From Actinoplanes sandaracinus (GTDB lineage Bacteria; Actinomycetota; Actinomycetes; Mycobacteriales; Micromonosporaceae), in NCBI RefSeq assembly GCF_030009775.1, contig NZ_JASCTH010000024.1, forward strand, positions 1-64,000: 64,000 bases of DNA, given 5' to 3'. The translations under genes were made by a program, and so were the position numbers. The stretch's first letter is position 1, and each line of letters begins with the position of its first letter. The notes under the pieces were generated by a model. The model searched no databases and was not told the origin of the DNA. It was given only the letters and a program-made list of their open reading frames with translations. Shown here piece by piece: positions 15,328 through 24,771 of this stretch.

Positions 15328-17619
15328 ATGACCCACGTCGAGGCCACCGATCAGGGGCACGCCATTCCGGTGCCGTTCGAGTTCCGGCTGCACCTGGGCC
15401 TCAGCGCGGCCCTGCTCGTCACTCTGCTGGCCGGCCCGGAGTGGGCCGCCGCGCCCGCCATGGGCCTGCTCCTGCTGCTCGGACTGGTGGCCATCCACCG
15501 GGGGCCGCGCCGGCATCGGCCGGTCGACGGCTCACCGTGGCGGCATATCCGCACCGCCTCCTACTTCTTCGTCGTCTGCAGCCTGTTGCGGGTGGTGCGT
15601 GACGCCGGTGGGCTGCCGGACCAGCTGACGCTCCTTCCGGATCTGCTCACCATTCCGGCGTACCTCCTGGTGGGGCTCTGTTTCTCGATCATGCTGCGGC
15701 GGCGGCATGACACGGATGACGATGCGGCGCGGATCGACGCGCTGCTGATGGGGCTCGGTACGGCGTTCCTCACCTGGATGTTCCTGATCGCGCCGAGGGT
15801 GAGCGCTCAGCTCAGCGGAGCCCAGTTCATCAACGTGCTCTTCCCGATCATCGACGTGGCCGTGCTGGTCCTGGCCCTCCGGCTGCTGCTGGGCCGTGGC
15901 GCCCGGCAGCCGGCGCTGTGGATGATGGTTCTCGCGTGCGGGGTGCTGTTCACCGGCGACCTGCTCTACTGCCTGCGTGTGGCGTTGCTGGTCGGCGTGC
16001 CGGAGCAACTCATCGACTCATCGCTGTTGCTGATGTTCGTCCTGTTGACGGGCGCCTCGCTGCACCCGTCGATGCGCACCCTGACCGAGCCGCAGCAGGT
16101 CGTGGTGCGGGATCTGAGCCGGGCACGGACCGTCTCGATCGGCTCGATGGTGATCATCCCCGTCGCGCTGACCGCCCTCATGCCGGCGGGCACGACGGCC
16201 AGCAACGTGATCCGGGCCGTTCTCTGCGTGTTGCTGGTCCTGACCGTGCTGATCAGGGTGATCCGCTCCAACAACTCCCGGGCCCACGCCGAGCGGATCA
16301 GCCGGCGGCGCGTCACCCACGACACGCTCACCGACCTGCCCAACCGGGAGCTGCTCACCGAGACCGTCGCCGGCTGGGCCGGCCGGGCCGCCGCGGAGCG
16401 TCTCGAGATCAGCCTGCTCTTCCTCGACCTCGACCGGTTCAAGATGATCAACGACAACTGGGGCCACTCGGTCGGCGACGAGTTGCTGCGAGCTGTCGCC
16501 GGCCGGCTCTCCGAGCAGGTGCGGCCCGGTGACGTGGTGAGCCGGATCGGTGGCGACGAGTTCGTGGTCGCCCTGGCCAGTCCGCCGCACGAGCGGCTGG
16601 CCGAGTCACTGGCCGAGCGGTTGCTGGCCGAGTTCAACCGGCCGTTCTCGCTCTCCATCGGTGACGTGGTCACGTCCGTGTCGATCGGGGTGGCGAAGTC
16701 GGCCGCCGGCGCGCACGCCCTGGAACTGATCCGGGACGCGGACACCGCGATGTACAAGGCCAAGAGCAACGGCCGCAACGTGTACGCCCTGTTCGACTCC
16801 TCGATGCACGCCCAGGTGCAGGACCGGGTCCGTCTGGAGCAGGCGCTGCGTGGGGCGGTGGAGCGTGGCGAGCTGGCCGCGCACTTCCAGCCGATCATCG
16901 ATCTGGCGTCCGGCGAGTTGGACGGTTTCGAGGCGCTGATGCGGTGGCACTCGCCGGTGCTGGGGCACGTCTCGCCGGTGGAGTTCATCCCGATCGCCGA
17001 GGAGACCGGCATGATCGAGGAGATGGGGTCGTGGCTCCTGCGGGAGTCGGTCCGGCAGCTGGGCGAGTGGATCGCCCAGCGCGGCCCGCACGCCCGCCCG
17101 CTGCACGTGTCGGTGAACGTCGCGGTGCGCCAGCTGCGCGACGGCTCCCTGGTGCGGCTCGTCGACGAGGCGCTCCGGGAGAACGACCTGCCGCCGTCCG
17201 CCCTGTGGCTGGAGATCACCGAGTCCGGTGTGATGGAGGATCTCGAAACCGCCCTGCTCACCCTCAACGCGCTGCGGACGATGGGTGTCACCCTGTGTAT
17301 CGACGACTTCGGTACCGGTTACTCCTCGCTGAGCTATCTGCACCGGCTCCCGGTCGGGATCGTCAAGATCGACCGGTCGTTCGTCTCGGATGTCGGTGAG
17401 AACGGCGCCAACGAGCCGATCGTCCGCGCGGTCCTGGCGATGACCCGGGCGATGGGCCACCGGGTGGTGGCGGAGGGCGTGGAGACCGAGGCGCAGCGCG
17501 ACTGGCTCCGCGAACAGGGTTGTGACCTGGTGCAGGGCTGGCTCTACAGCAAGGCCGATCTGCCCGCCAACCTCACCGGCTGGATCGAGCACCGGGCGCC
17601 CGCCCTGACGGAGGCCTGA
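15328..17619 (+). CDS. membrane-bound GGDEF-EAL cyclic di-GMP enzyme
   Basis: A 763-residue protein. About ten hydrophobic segments occupy residues 25-315 and form a membrane sensor resembling MASE-type regions. A GGDEF domain follows with the intact signature RIGGDEFVVAL near 410-420 and a standard lead (DTLTDLPNRELL, LFLDLDRFKMIND). An EAL domain follows with GFEALMRW near 535, EITESGVMED, CIDDFGTGYSSLSYLHRL and VVAEGVETEAQ, so both cyclase and phosphodiesterase active sites look complete. ATG 15328 has GGAGG 5 bases upstream. Two genes downstream lies a receptor ending in a PilZ domain, a plausible reader of the messenger. Which activity dominates cannot be told from sequence. Confidence 0.93.
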   Translation: MTHVEATDQGHAIPVPFEFRLHLGLSAALLVTLLAGPEWAAAPAMGLLLLLGLVAIHRGPRRHRPVDGSPWRHIRTASYFFVVCSLLRVVRDAGGLPDQLTLLPDLLTIPAYLLVGLCFSIMLRRRHDTDDDAARIDALLMGLGTAFLTWMFLIAPRVSAQLSGAQFINVLFPIIDVAVLVLALRLLLGRGARQPALWMMVLACGVLFTGDLLYCLRVALLVGVPEQLIDSSLLLMFVLLTGASLHPSMRTLTEPQQVVVRDLSRARTVSIGSMVIIPVALTALMPAGTTASNVIRAVLCVLLVLTVLIRVIRSNNSRAHAERISRRRVTHDTLTDLPNRELLTETVAGWAGRAAAERLEISLLFLDLDRFKMINDNWGHSVGDELLRAVAGRLSEQVRPGDVVSRIGGDEFVVALASPPHERLAESLAERLLAEFNRPFSLSIGDVVTSVSIGVAKSAAGAHALELIRDADTAMYKAKSNGRNVYALFDSSMHAQVQDRVRLEQALRGAVERGELAAHFQPIIDLASGELDGFEALMRWHSPVLGHVSPVEFIPIAEETGMIEEMGSWLLRESVRQLGEWIAQRGPHARPLHVSVNVAVRQLRDGSLVRLVDEALRENDLPPSALWLEITESGVMEDLETALLTLNALRTMGVTLCIDDFGTGYSSLSYLHRLPVGIVKIDRSFVSDVGENGANEPIVRAVLAMTRAMGHRVVAEGVETEAQRDWLREQGCDLVQGWLYSKADLPANLTGWIEHRAPALTEA

Positions 17620-17634
17620 GCCGGCCGGGCCGAA

Positions 17635-17654
17635 GGCCGGGCGCCCGCCCGGCC
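17635..17654. terminator. bidirectional hairpin between convergent genes
   Basis: GGCCGGGC and GCCCGGCC pair around a GCCC loop, between the stop of the GGDEF-EAL gene (17619) and that of the thioesterase (17681). Confidence 0.6.
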
Positions 17655-17680
17655 CGAGGCCCGAGGCCGCCGGCCCGGGC

Positions 17681-18103
17681 TCACAGGCCGAGCCATGACG
17701 GGTCGGTGGCGAGGGCGCGCATCCGCTCGACCGGGTCGGGAACGAGCCGCCGGGTGGACCGGTCCAGGAGACCGGCCACCCCGGTCACGTGCGCCACGGG
17801 GGTGCCGTCGGCACGGGTGTAGTCCTGCTCGACCCGGAACGTCTTGCCGCCTTCCCAGCGGAAACGGCAGGTCACGTCGACCTCGTCGCCGGCCCGCAAC
17901 TCTCTCAGGTAGCGGATCGTCGTCTCCAGCACGACCGGGCCGATCCCGGCTTCGACCAGCACGTCCGGCCCCAGCCCGGCAGCGAGGAAACACTGCCAGC
18001 GGGCGTGTTCCCCGTATTGCAGATAGACCGCCTGGTTCACGTGTCCCTGCAGGTCGAGTTCGTAGCCGCGGACCGCGATGCGTACCTGGAACACGTCTGC
18101 CAT
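17681..18103 (-). CDS. 4HBT-family acyl-CoA thioesterase (YbgC/FadM type)
   Basis: A 140-residue hot-dog fold thioesterase that cleaves acyl-CoA or acyl-carrier thioesters. The family signature RGYELDLQGHVNQAVYLQYG sits at residues 13-32 and includes the catalytic-position Asp and the HVN turn. Typical strands follow (TIRYLRELRAGDEVDVTC, KTFRVEQDYTRADG). ATG 18103 is used because AGGGG lies just upstream; an in-frame start at 18190 would overlap the divergent promoter. It is convergent with the GGDEF-EAL gene and divergent from the receptor gene. The substrate is unknown. Confidence 0.88.
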   Translation of the reverse strand: MADVFQVRIAVRGYELDLQGHVNQAVYLQYGEHARWQCFLAAGLGPDVLVEAGIGPVVLETTIRYLRELRAGDEVDVTCRFRWEGGKTFRVEQDYTRADGTPVAHVTGVAGLLDRSTRRLVPDPVERMRALATDPSWLGL

Positions 18104-18183
18104 CCCCTGATCCTGGCACAGAAGCGAATGCCGGACAGGTTCCCGCAACTGCCGTATAAAAGGGCATAAGTGGGGAGGTTGGA

Positions 18184-20259
18184 ATGGCACTAGGCACTGG
18201 GTCGCCGCCCACGGTGTTGCGTCCGGTGCTGCGGATCACCGACCGGATCCGGACCGCGACCCGACTCGGCGTGGTCGTGCTGGCCCTGCTCGTCCCCGGC
18301 GCCCTGGCCACCGGCATGTACACCGCGGAGACCACCGCGGACATCACTTTCAGCACCCGTGAGCGGGACGGCGCCGACACCCTGCGCTCGGTGCTGCTCG
18401 CGCTGACGGACGCGGTCGCCGGGCGTACCCCCGATCTCGCCGCCGTCCGCGCCGCCGCGGACGCCCACCCGGCGCTCGGGATCGCCGAGGCCGTCTCGGC
18501 GGTTCCGGCGGTGGCGGACGACTCGGTCGAGGCACGGATCGCGACCGCCACCGCGCTGGCCGCCCTGATCACGGCGATCGGCAACAACTCGAACCTCATC
18601 CTCGACCCCGATCTGGACTCGTTCTATGTGATGGACGCCCAGGTGGTGCAGCTGCCACAGGCGATGCTGACCGCGTTGCAGGCGGCGCTGCCGGTGCCGG
18701 CCGGCGCGGACACACAGGCGGCCGTGGCGGCCCAGGCGGTGCTGGCGGGCCGGCTGGCCAGCGCGGCCGGCGCCCTGCGCAACGACGTCACCACCGCCGT
18801 CGGCAACACCGGCGACCCGGAGCTGTCCGGCGTGATCACCCAGCCCGTGCAGGAGCTCGCCGACCGGATCGACGCGCTCGCCGAGCAGCTCACCACGACG
18901 CTCAGCACGCCCGGCCCGGCTGATCCGGCCGCTGCCGCCGCGGCGGCGGCCGCGGCCGTCCAGCCGCTGCACGACGCGCTGTCGGCGCTGCTGGACGAGC
19001 GCATCGGGACGTTCGCGATGGAGCGCGCGGTGGTGCTGATCATCTCGCTCGGGGGGTTCCTGCTGGCGCTCTGGTTCGCTGCCGCGGTGCTCTGGCGGAC
19101 CAACCACGACGTGCGCCAGACGGTCGCGGCGGTGACCGCGATCGCCGGGTCCGACCTGGCCCCGCGCCCGCTGCCGGAGGGGCGCGACGAGATGGGTGAC
19201 ATCGGGCGGGCGCTGATCGTGGCGCGTACCCGGCTGCAGGACCAGGAGGAGGCGCTGGCCAGTGCGGAGGCCGCCCGTGAGCAGCAACTGCGGTCCGGGT
19301 TCCTGCACCAGCGGCAGGCCGAGGTGCAGTTCCGCCGCCGCACCCAGGAGATCATCGACGAGTCCACCGGGGTGATCGCCGAGGAACTGCGCCAGGTGAC
19401 CGAGAAGGTCGGCGAGGTCAAGAGTTCGTCCGACGTGATCGACGATCGGATCACCGTGGCCGACATGGCGACCAGCGCGATCGTCGCCCAGGCCCGCGAG
19501 GCGGAGCAGGTGATCTCCTCCCTGGAGCTGAGCCTGCGCCGGGTCGCCGAGACCGCGGCGCTGGTCACCGGTATCGCCGGGCAGACCCGGCTGCTGGCGC
19601 TCAACGCCACCATCGAGGCGGCGAGGGCGGGCGATCTGGGGTACGGCTTCACGGTCGTCGCCGATGAGGTGAAGCAGCTCGCCACCCACACCGCCGAGTC
19701 CACCGACCAGATCACCCGGACGATCCACGACCTGGAGCGGGACACCACCGCGATGTCCCGCACCATCACCACGATGATCGAGGGCATCGCCGGGGTGGGT
19801 GACGCCGCCACCTCGCTGCGTGCCGTCGCCGCCGATCAGGCGACGCTGATGGGGCGGCTGACCGCGCAGATGACCGCCACGCTGGGGCGGGTCGAGGAGA
19901 TGGACGACCTCGCGGCCCGCCTGGAGCGCCGCGAGCACGACCGGATCAGCACCGCCGGGCAGGCGGTGCTGCGCTGCCCCGGCCGGCCGGCCGTCTCGGC
20001 GCCCCTGGTCAACGTGAGCGCCGGCGGCATGCGCTGCCTGATCTCCCACGAGGACTACCGGTTCCTGTGCGAGGGCGCGAGCCTGGACGTCGACCTGGAC
20101 AGCGGCGACGAGCAGATGACCGTGCACGCGCGGGTGGTGAACTCGGCCGACAGCCGCGACGGGCAGGAGATCGGCCTGCAGTTCCTGATCACCGACACGG
20201 CCCTGGCCGATCGCCTGGCCACCCTGGCCGACCAGCTGATCAACGCGGCCCAGCACTGA
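18184..20259 (+). CDS. methyl-accepting chemotaxis-like receptor with C-terminal PilZ domain
   Basis: A 691-residue membrane receptor. Two membrane helices (about residues 25-45 and 282-305) flank a largely helical sensor region. A short HAMP-like linker follows, then the signalling hairpin with the conserved tip GQTRLLALNATIEAARAGD and VVADEVKQLATHTAEST. After residue 575 a PilZ domain is appended: the RREHDR (RxxxR) and NVSAGG (NxSxxG) motifs needed for cyclic di-GMP binding are both present. ATG 18184 has GGGGAGG 6 bases upstream. Linking PilZ to a chemoreceptor output implies that cyclic di-GMP modulates signalling. The nearby GGDEF-EAL enzyme at 15328 could supply or remove the ligand. 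Confidence 0.9.
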   Translation: MALGTGSPPTVLRPVLRITDRIRTATRLGVVVLALLVPGALATGMYTAETTADITFSTRERDGADTLRSVLLALTDAVAGRTPDLAAVRAAADAHPALGIAEAVSAVPAVADDSVEARIATATALAALITAIGNNSNLILDPDLDSFYVMDAQVVQLPQAMLTALQAALPVPAGADTQAAVAAQAVLAGRLASAAGALRNDVTTAVGNTGDPELSGVITQPVQELADRIDALAEQLTTTLSTPGPADPAAAAAAAAAAVQPLHDALSALLDERIGTFAMERAVVLIISLGGFLLALWFAAAVLWRTNHDVRQTVAAVTAIAGSDLAPRPLPEGRDEMGDIGRALIVARTRLQDQEEALASAEAAREQQLRSGFLHQRQAEVQFRRRTQEIIDESTGVIAEELRQVTEKVGEVKSSSDVIDDRITVADMATSAIVAQAREAEQVISSLELSLRRVAETAALVTGIAGQTRLLALNATIEAARAGDLGYGFTVVADEVKQLATHTAESTDQITRTIHDLERDTTAMSRTITTMIEGIAGVGDAATSLRAVAADQATLMGRLTAQMTATLGRVEEMDDLAARLERREHDRISTAGQAVLRCPGRPAVSAPLVNVSAGGMRCLISHEDYRFLCEGASLDVDLDSGDEQMTVHARVVNSADSRDGQEIGLQFLITDTALADRLATLADQLINAAQH

Positions 20260-20260
20260 G

Positions 20261-20276
20261 CCGGCCGCCCGGCCGG
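20261..20276 (+). terminator. GC hairpin after receptor gene
   Basis: CCGGCC-GCCC-GGCCGG begins one base after the stop codon. It is short but perfect. Confidence 0.5.
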
Positions 20277-20414
20277 ACGCCGCCCGGCACTGAACCGCAC
20301 ACCGTCTGGCGCCGAGCCGGCTGACCGGTCGACGCCGCCGGACGGCTGCCGCCGGCGGCTCCCCGCGGGCGCGATCGACATAGACGGTGACGACTCCCAC
20401 CCCTAGGCTGGTCC

Positions 20415-20485
20415 GGACACGAAGCCCGCGTCCGGCCCGGGCACGACACCCCGCGTCCGGCCCCGGGCACGACGCCCCGCGTCCG
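20415..20485 (+). repeat. three imperfect direct repeats upstream of the SARP-type regulator
   Basis: Three tandem copies of CACGA-N-CCCGCGTCCG with about 21-25-base units (20415-20435, 20436-20460, 20461-20485). The last two differ at only a few positions. They end 12 bases before the regulator start. SARP proteins bind direct repeats, so these may be operator sites, although GC-rich slippage is also possible. Confidence 0.5.
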
Positions 20486-20497
20486 AAGGGGAGAGTG

Positions 20498-23400
20498 GTG
20501 CGGTTCCGGCTTCTGGGCCCGGTGGAGGCGGCCGAGGAGGACCAGGTCGTGCCGCTGGGCGCTTCCAAACAGCGACACCTGCTCGCCGCCCTGCTGTTCG
20601 ACGGCGGGCATCCGGTCACCTTCGAGACCCTGATCGACCGGCTCTGGGGCGACGAGCCGCCCGCCGACGCCCGCGGCGCGCTCTACGGTTATGTCGCCCG
20701 GCTGCGCCGGGTGGTCAAGGACAGCACCGGGGTCACCCTGGTCCGCTGGTCCGGTGGCTACACACTCCAGGTCCCGGCCGGTTCGGTGGACCTGTTCCGT
20801 TTCCGTGAGCTGCTGGAGGCGGCCCGTTCCGCGGCGCCGGACGAGCGGCTGCCGGTGTTGGAGGAGGCGCTCGGCCTGTGGCGGGGCGACGCGCTGGCCG
20901 GTCTGCCCGGCGAGTGGGCCCAGCGCACCCGGGAGAGTCTGGAGCAGCACCGGCTCGCGGCCCTGGCCGAGTGGGCGCTCACCGCGGTGGCCCGGGGCCG
21001 GCACGCGGAGGCGTCCGACCGGCTGGCCGTGGCGCTGGCCCGGGACCCGCTGTGTGAGCCGTTGATCGCGGCGATGATGCGGGCGCTGCACGCCTCCGGC
21101 CGTACCGTGGAAGCTCTTGATCTCTTTGCCCGGTCGCGCAACCGGATCGTCGACGAACTGGGCGCCGAGCCCGGTCCGTTGCTGCGCGACGCGCACACCA
21201 GCGTGCTGCGGGAGCCGTCCGCCCCGGCGGCCGAGCGAAGCTCGCGGCCGTTCCTGCTGCCGCCGGACCTGCCCGACTACACCGGTTTCGGCCAGCAGGT
21301 CGCCGATGCCGCGCGGGCTCTGCGGGCCCCCGCCGCCAGCCCGGTCGTGGTGGTCTCGGGGCAGGGCGGCGCCGGGAAGACCGCGTTCGCGGTGCATGTG
21401 GCGCACGCCGTCCGTGACCACTACCCGGACGGCGTGCTCTTCCTCAACGTGGGCGGCGCCGACCCGCTGGAGCCGGGCGAGGCGCTGAGCCGGCTGCTGC
21501 GCATGCTCGGTGTCACCGACGCGGACGCGCAGGGCAACGCGGACCTGCGGGAGCGGGAGGCCCGCTATCGGGCCGAGCTGGCCGGCCGCCGGGTGCTGGT
21601 GCTCGTCGACGATGCGGTCGGCGCCCGCCAGGTCCTGCCGTTCCGGCCCGGTGACGCCGGTTCGGCGCTGCTGGTGACCAGCCGGAACCGGCTGGTCACG
21701 GTGCCCGCGACGGACCGGGTGGAGCTGGGGACGATGTCGCCCGGTGCGGCGTGGGCGCTGCTGACCAGGGTGATCGGCGCGGCGCGGACCGACGCCGAAC
21801 CGCACCAGACGGCCCGCCTGATCGGCCTGTGCGCCCGGCTGCCGCTCGCGGTCCGGGTGGCCGGGGCCCGGCTGGCGGCGCGTCCGCACTGGACGGTCGG
21901 CCAGCTGGCCGACCGGCTCGACGACGAGCGGCGGCGACTCGACGAGCTGGCCGTCGACGACCTGGAGGTGCGGGCCGGGCTGGCGGTCGGCTATCGCGGT
22001 CTGAGCCCACGGGCGCAGGTGGCCTTCCGGGCGCTCGGTTGCCTGGATCCGCCGGTGCTGAGCGCGCTCACGGTGGCGGCGCTGCTCGACACCGGGCTGG
22101 ACGAGGCGGACGACCTGGTCGAGGAGATCACCGACGCGCGGCTTCTCGACGTGGTGGGCACGGACGGGCCGTGCACCCGTTACCGCATGCACGACCTGGT
22201 CCGGCTCTATGCCGGGGAGCTCGCCAGGGCCGATCCCGACGGCGTCCGGGCCACCGTCACCGGGGCGCTGGCGGCGCTGTTGCGGCTGGTGGAGCATCTG
22301 GCGCAGCAGCTGCCGGTGGCCACGCCGCGGCTCTACCACCCGGCCGGGCTGCCCGAGCCGCCGGAGCACTGGGCGGCCACGATCGCCCGGGTCGATCTGG
22401 CGCGCTGGTTCGACAACGAGGAGCCGGTGCTGATCGCGGCGGTCGAGCGGGCCGCCTCCCTGGACCTGGTGGCGCCGGCCTGCGGGCTGGCCGACGCGCT
22501 GGTGTTCGCGTCGTTCGCGGCCCGGAACAACTTCGACGGCTGGGAGCGGACGCACAGCGCCGCGAGCGCCGCCGCCCGCCGGGCCGGCGACACGCTCGCC
22601 GAGGCGGCGATGGAGTGCGGTATCGGCCAGTTGCGGTACGCGCAGGACCGGTTCCCGGAGTCGCGGCGGCACTTCGAGAGAGCGGCGGAGCTGTTCGAGG
22701 CGGCCGGCCACGACCGTGGCCAGGCGGTGGCGCTCAACGGTCTCGGCACGGTCAGCCGCGAACTGGGCGAGCACACCATCGCGTTGCCGCAGATCAACCG
22801 GGCGCTGGAGATGCTGGACCGGCTCGGCGACGACGCCGGGGCGGCACACGCGCACTACAGCCTCGGTTTCGCCCACCGCGAGCTGGGCGACGACGACCGC
22901 GCGCTGGAACACTTCGAGTCCGCCCTCGCCCTCTACCGCAGGCTCGGCCACCGGCGCGGCGAGTTGATCGCGATCCGCGGCATGGGCCTGGTGCACCGGG
23001 CGCGTGGCGAACTCGGCGAGGCGGCCGGGCACTGCACCGCCGCGCACACGATCGCGACCGGCATCGGGGACACGCATCTCGCCGCGTACACCGCGCAGGC
23101 GCTGGCCAAGGTGTGGATCCGGGAAGGCGACCCGGACCGGGGGCTGGAACCGCTGCGGGTGGCGCTGGCGGCCACCACCGGACGGCACGACGGGCACGGG
23201 ACGGCCCTGGTCACGCGCACCCTCGGGGAGCTGCATCTGGCGGCCGGGCGCCTGGCGGAGGCGGCCGAGTGGCTCACGTCGGCGGCGGCCCAGTGGCGGG
23301 CCATCGGCATGGACCTCGGCTGGGCGCGCACACTGCGCGATCTCGGCGCCGTCCGCTGCGCGGCCGGCGATCACGCGACGGCGCACGCCCACTGGTCCGC

Positions 23401-23599
23401 CGCCGCTGAGATCTTTCAAACCCTCGGGGTACGGGAGAACGACGAGCTGACCGCCTGGCGCGCGAGGTTCGGTTGTTCCTGCGAGCCGGCGAAGGTCTCG
23501 GCGGCCCGCAGCACCCGCAGCACGTTGCCGCCGGCCAGCGCGGCCAGTTCGGTGTCCGACCACCGGCGTGCCGCCAGCTCGCTGAACAGCCGGGGATAA
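20498..23599 (+). CDS. AfsR/SARP-family regulator with NB-ARC ATPase and TPR repeats
   Basis: A 1033-residue transcription factor. Residues 1-90 form an OmpR-like winged helix (FRLLGPVEAAEEDQVVPLGA, RLWGDEPPADARGALYGYVA). The bacterial transcriptional activation domain covers about 95-240. An NB-ARC/STAND ATPase starts near 285 with the Walker A loop GQGGAGKTAFAV and a Walker B-like VLVLVDDAVG. TPR-like repeats fill about 690-970. Such proteins switch on antibiotic or developmental genes. GTG 20498 is preceded by AAGGGGAG; the next-best in-frame start (20387) lies in the repeat region. The last 40 or so residues (after base 23470) are low-complexity and lie antisense to the dipeptidase gene, suggesting an original stop was lost. 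Confidence 0.9.
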   Translation: MRFRLLGPVEAAEEDQVVPLGASKQRHLLAALLFDGGHPVTFETLIDRLWGDEPPADARGALYGYVARLRRVVKDSTGVTLVRWSGGYTLQVPAGSVDLFRFRELLEAARSAAPDERLPVLEEALGLWRGDALAGLPGEWAQRTRESLEQHRLAALAEWALTAVARGRHAEASDRLAVALARDPLCEPLIAAMMRALHASGRTVEALDLFARSRNRIVDELGAEPGPLLRDAHTSVLREPSAPAAERSSRPFLLPPDLPDYTGFGQQVADAARALRAPAASPVVVVSGQGGAGKTAFAVHVAHAVRDHYPDGVLFLNVGGADPLEPGEALSRLLRMLGVTDADAQGNADLREREARYRAELAGRRVLVLVDDAVGARQVLPFRPGDAGSALLVTSRNRLVTVPATDRVELGTMSPGAAWALLTRVIGAARTDAEPHQTARLIGLCARLPLAVRVAGARLAARPHWTVGQLADRLDDERRRLDELAVDDLEVRAGLAVGYRGLSPRAQVAFRALGCLDPPVLSALTVAALLDTGLDEADDLVEEITDARLLDVVGTDGPCTRYRMHDLVRLYAGELARADPDGVRATVTGALAALLRLVEHLAQQLPVATPRLYHPAGLPEPPEHWAATIARVDLARWFDNEEPVLIAAVERAASLDLVAPACGLADALVFASFAARNNFDGWERTHSAASAAARRAGDTLAEAAMECGIGQLRYAQDRFPESRRHFERAAELFEAAGHDRGQAVALNGLGTVSRELGEHTIALPQINRALEMLDRLGDDAGAAHAHYSLGFAHRELGDDDRALEHFESALALYRRLGHRRGELIAIRGMGLVHRARGELGEAAGHCTAAHTIATGIGDTHLAAYTAQALAKVWIREGDPDRGLEPLRVALAATTGRHDGHGTALVTRTLGELHLAAGRLAEAAEWLTSAAAQWRAIGMDLGWARTLRDLGAVRCAAGDHATAHAHWSAAAEIFQTLGVRENDELTAWRARFGCSCEPAKVSAARSTRSTLPPASAASSVSDHRRAASSLNSRG

Positions 23600-24573
23600 C
23601 AGGACACGTCGTCGAGGCCCGCGGGTGTCTCGTCGCAGCCGTCGAAGTCGCCGCCGAGCCCGACATGCGCGATGCCGGCCGTCTCGCGGACGTGTTCGAC
23701 GTGGTCGGCGACCTGCTCCACGGTCACCGGGGGCGGCGGCCCGTCCGGGTCGCGGGTCCAGGCCCAGCGCTCGGCGGAGAGGAACGCCGGCACGAACGTC
23801 ACCATGCAGACCCCGCCGTTGCCGGGCAGCCGGGTGAGCACGTCGTCGGGCACGTTGCGGGGATGCCCGCAGAGAGCCCGGGCCGACGAGTGACTGAAGA
23901 TCACCGGCACGGCGGTGGCGGCCAGGGCGTCGCGCATCGTGGTGTCGGCGACGTGCGACAGGTCGACCAGCATGCCGATCCGGTTCATCTCGGCGACCAC
24001 CTCGCGGCCGAAATCGTTGAGCCCGCCGAGTCGCGGGGTGTCGGTGGCGCTGTCCGCCCACGCGACGTTCCGGTTATGGGTCAGGGTCAGATACCGCACG
24101 CCCAGCTCGCCGAGCATGCGCAGGACCGCGAGCGAGTCGCAGATGCTGTGCCCGCCCTCGGCGCCGATCAGCCCGGCGATCCGCCCGGACCGGAACGCCC
24201 GATCCACACCGTCGGCCGTGGCGACCAGTTCGAGCCGGCCGGGATACCGCCGGTGCATCGCGTGGACCAGGTCGATCTGCTGGAGGGTGCGCACCACGGC
24301 GGCGGCCGGAGGCAGGTCGCCCGGCACGTACACCGACCAGAACTGGGCGCCCACCCGCCCGGCCGCCAGCCGTGGCAGGTCGGTACGGGTCAGCGGCTGG
24401 TGCCGGTCCAGGGCGAACTCCTCCAGCTGTTCCGGCGAGACCGCGATCCCGGACAGGGTCCGCAGCGAGTCGGGGAGGTCGTTGTGCCCGTCGATCAGCG
24501 GGTTCTCCGCCAGCAGCCGGGCGACCCGGTCGCCGGGCCCCTCGTCAGCCGCTGACTCGTCGATCGGCCACAT
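23416..24573 (-). CDS. peptidase M19 (renal dipeptidase family)
   Basis: A 385-residue zinc dipeptidase. Metal ligands of the family are all visible: HND in IDGHNDLP (residues 27-34), Glu in GAEGGHSI (about 138), His in LSHVAD, His in FSHSSARALCGHPRN, and Asp in GLGGDFDG. It has no signal peptide, so it is probably cytoplasmic. Members cleave dipeptides with dehydro- or D-residues. Its 3' end overlaps the regulator gene on the other strand by 184 bases. The last 20 or so residues (SQEQPNLARQAVSSSFSRTP) look like a non-homologous extension. Confidence 0.93.
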   Translation of the reverse strand: MWPIDESAADEGPGDRVARLLAENPLIDGHNDLPDSLRTLSGIAVSPEQLEEFALDRHQPLTRTDLPRLAAGRVGAQFWSVYVPGDLPPAAAVVRTLQQIDLVHAMHRRYPGRLELVATADGVDRAFRSGRIAGLIGAEGGHSICDSLAVLRMLGELGVRYLTLTHNRNVAWADSATDTPRLGGLNDFGREVVAEMNRIGMLVDLSHVADTTMRDALAATAVPVIFSHSSARALCGHPRNVPDDVLTRLPGNGGVCMVTFVPAFLSAERWAWTRDPDGPPPPVTVEQVADHVEHVRETAGIAHVGLGGDFDGCDETPAGLDDVSCYPRLFSELAARRWSDTELAALAGGNVLRVLRAAETFAGSQEQPNLARQAVSSSFSRTPRV

Positions 24574-24605
24574 CCGTTGGTCACACCCTGGTCAGGTCGA
24601 TGCAG

Positions 24606-24659
24606 AACGCGGAAGGTGCGGGATCCCCCCTTTGTTACCGATCCCGCACTTCCCGCGTT
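24606..24659 (-). terminator. long inverted repeat, probable terminator
   Basis: Two 20-base arms (24606-24625 and 24640-24659) pair with only two mismatches around a 14-base loop containing CCCCC and TTT. It lies between the stop of the oxygenase gene and the start of the dipeptidase gene, so it likely ends the former. Confidence 0.65.
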
Positions 24660-24771
24660 CTGAGGCGAGGAACCTCGAAGTGGGCGCCCGCCAGCGCGCC
24701 GCGTCGCCGTCGGTGTCCGGCGCCGTCCCTACCGTGGCAGCCGCACCTGCCGTCTTTCTGGCACGTTTCTG

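Noticed and set aside
20240..24061. Very long minus-strand open frame opposite the SARP regulator
   Set aside because: Arg/Pro/Gly-rich composition without domains; a by-product of GC bias opposite a strongly coding gene.
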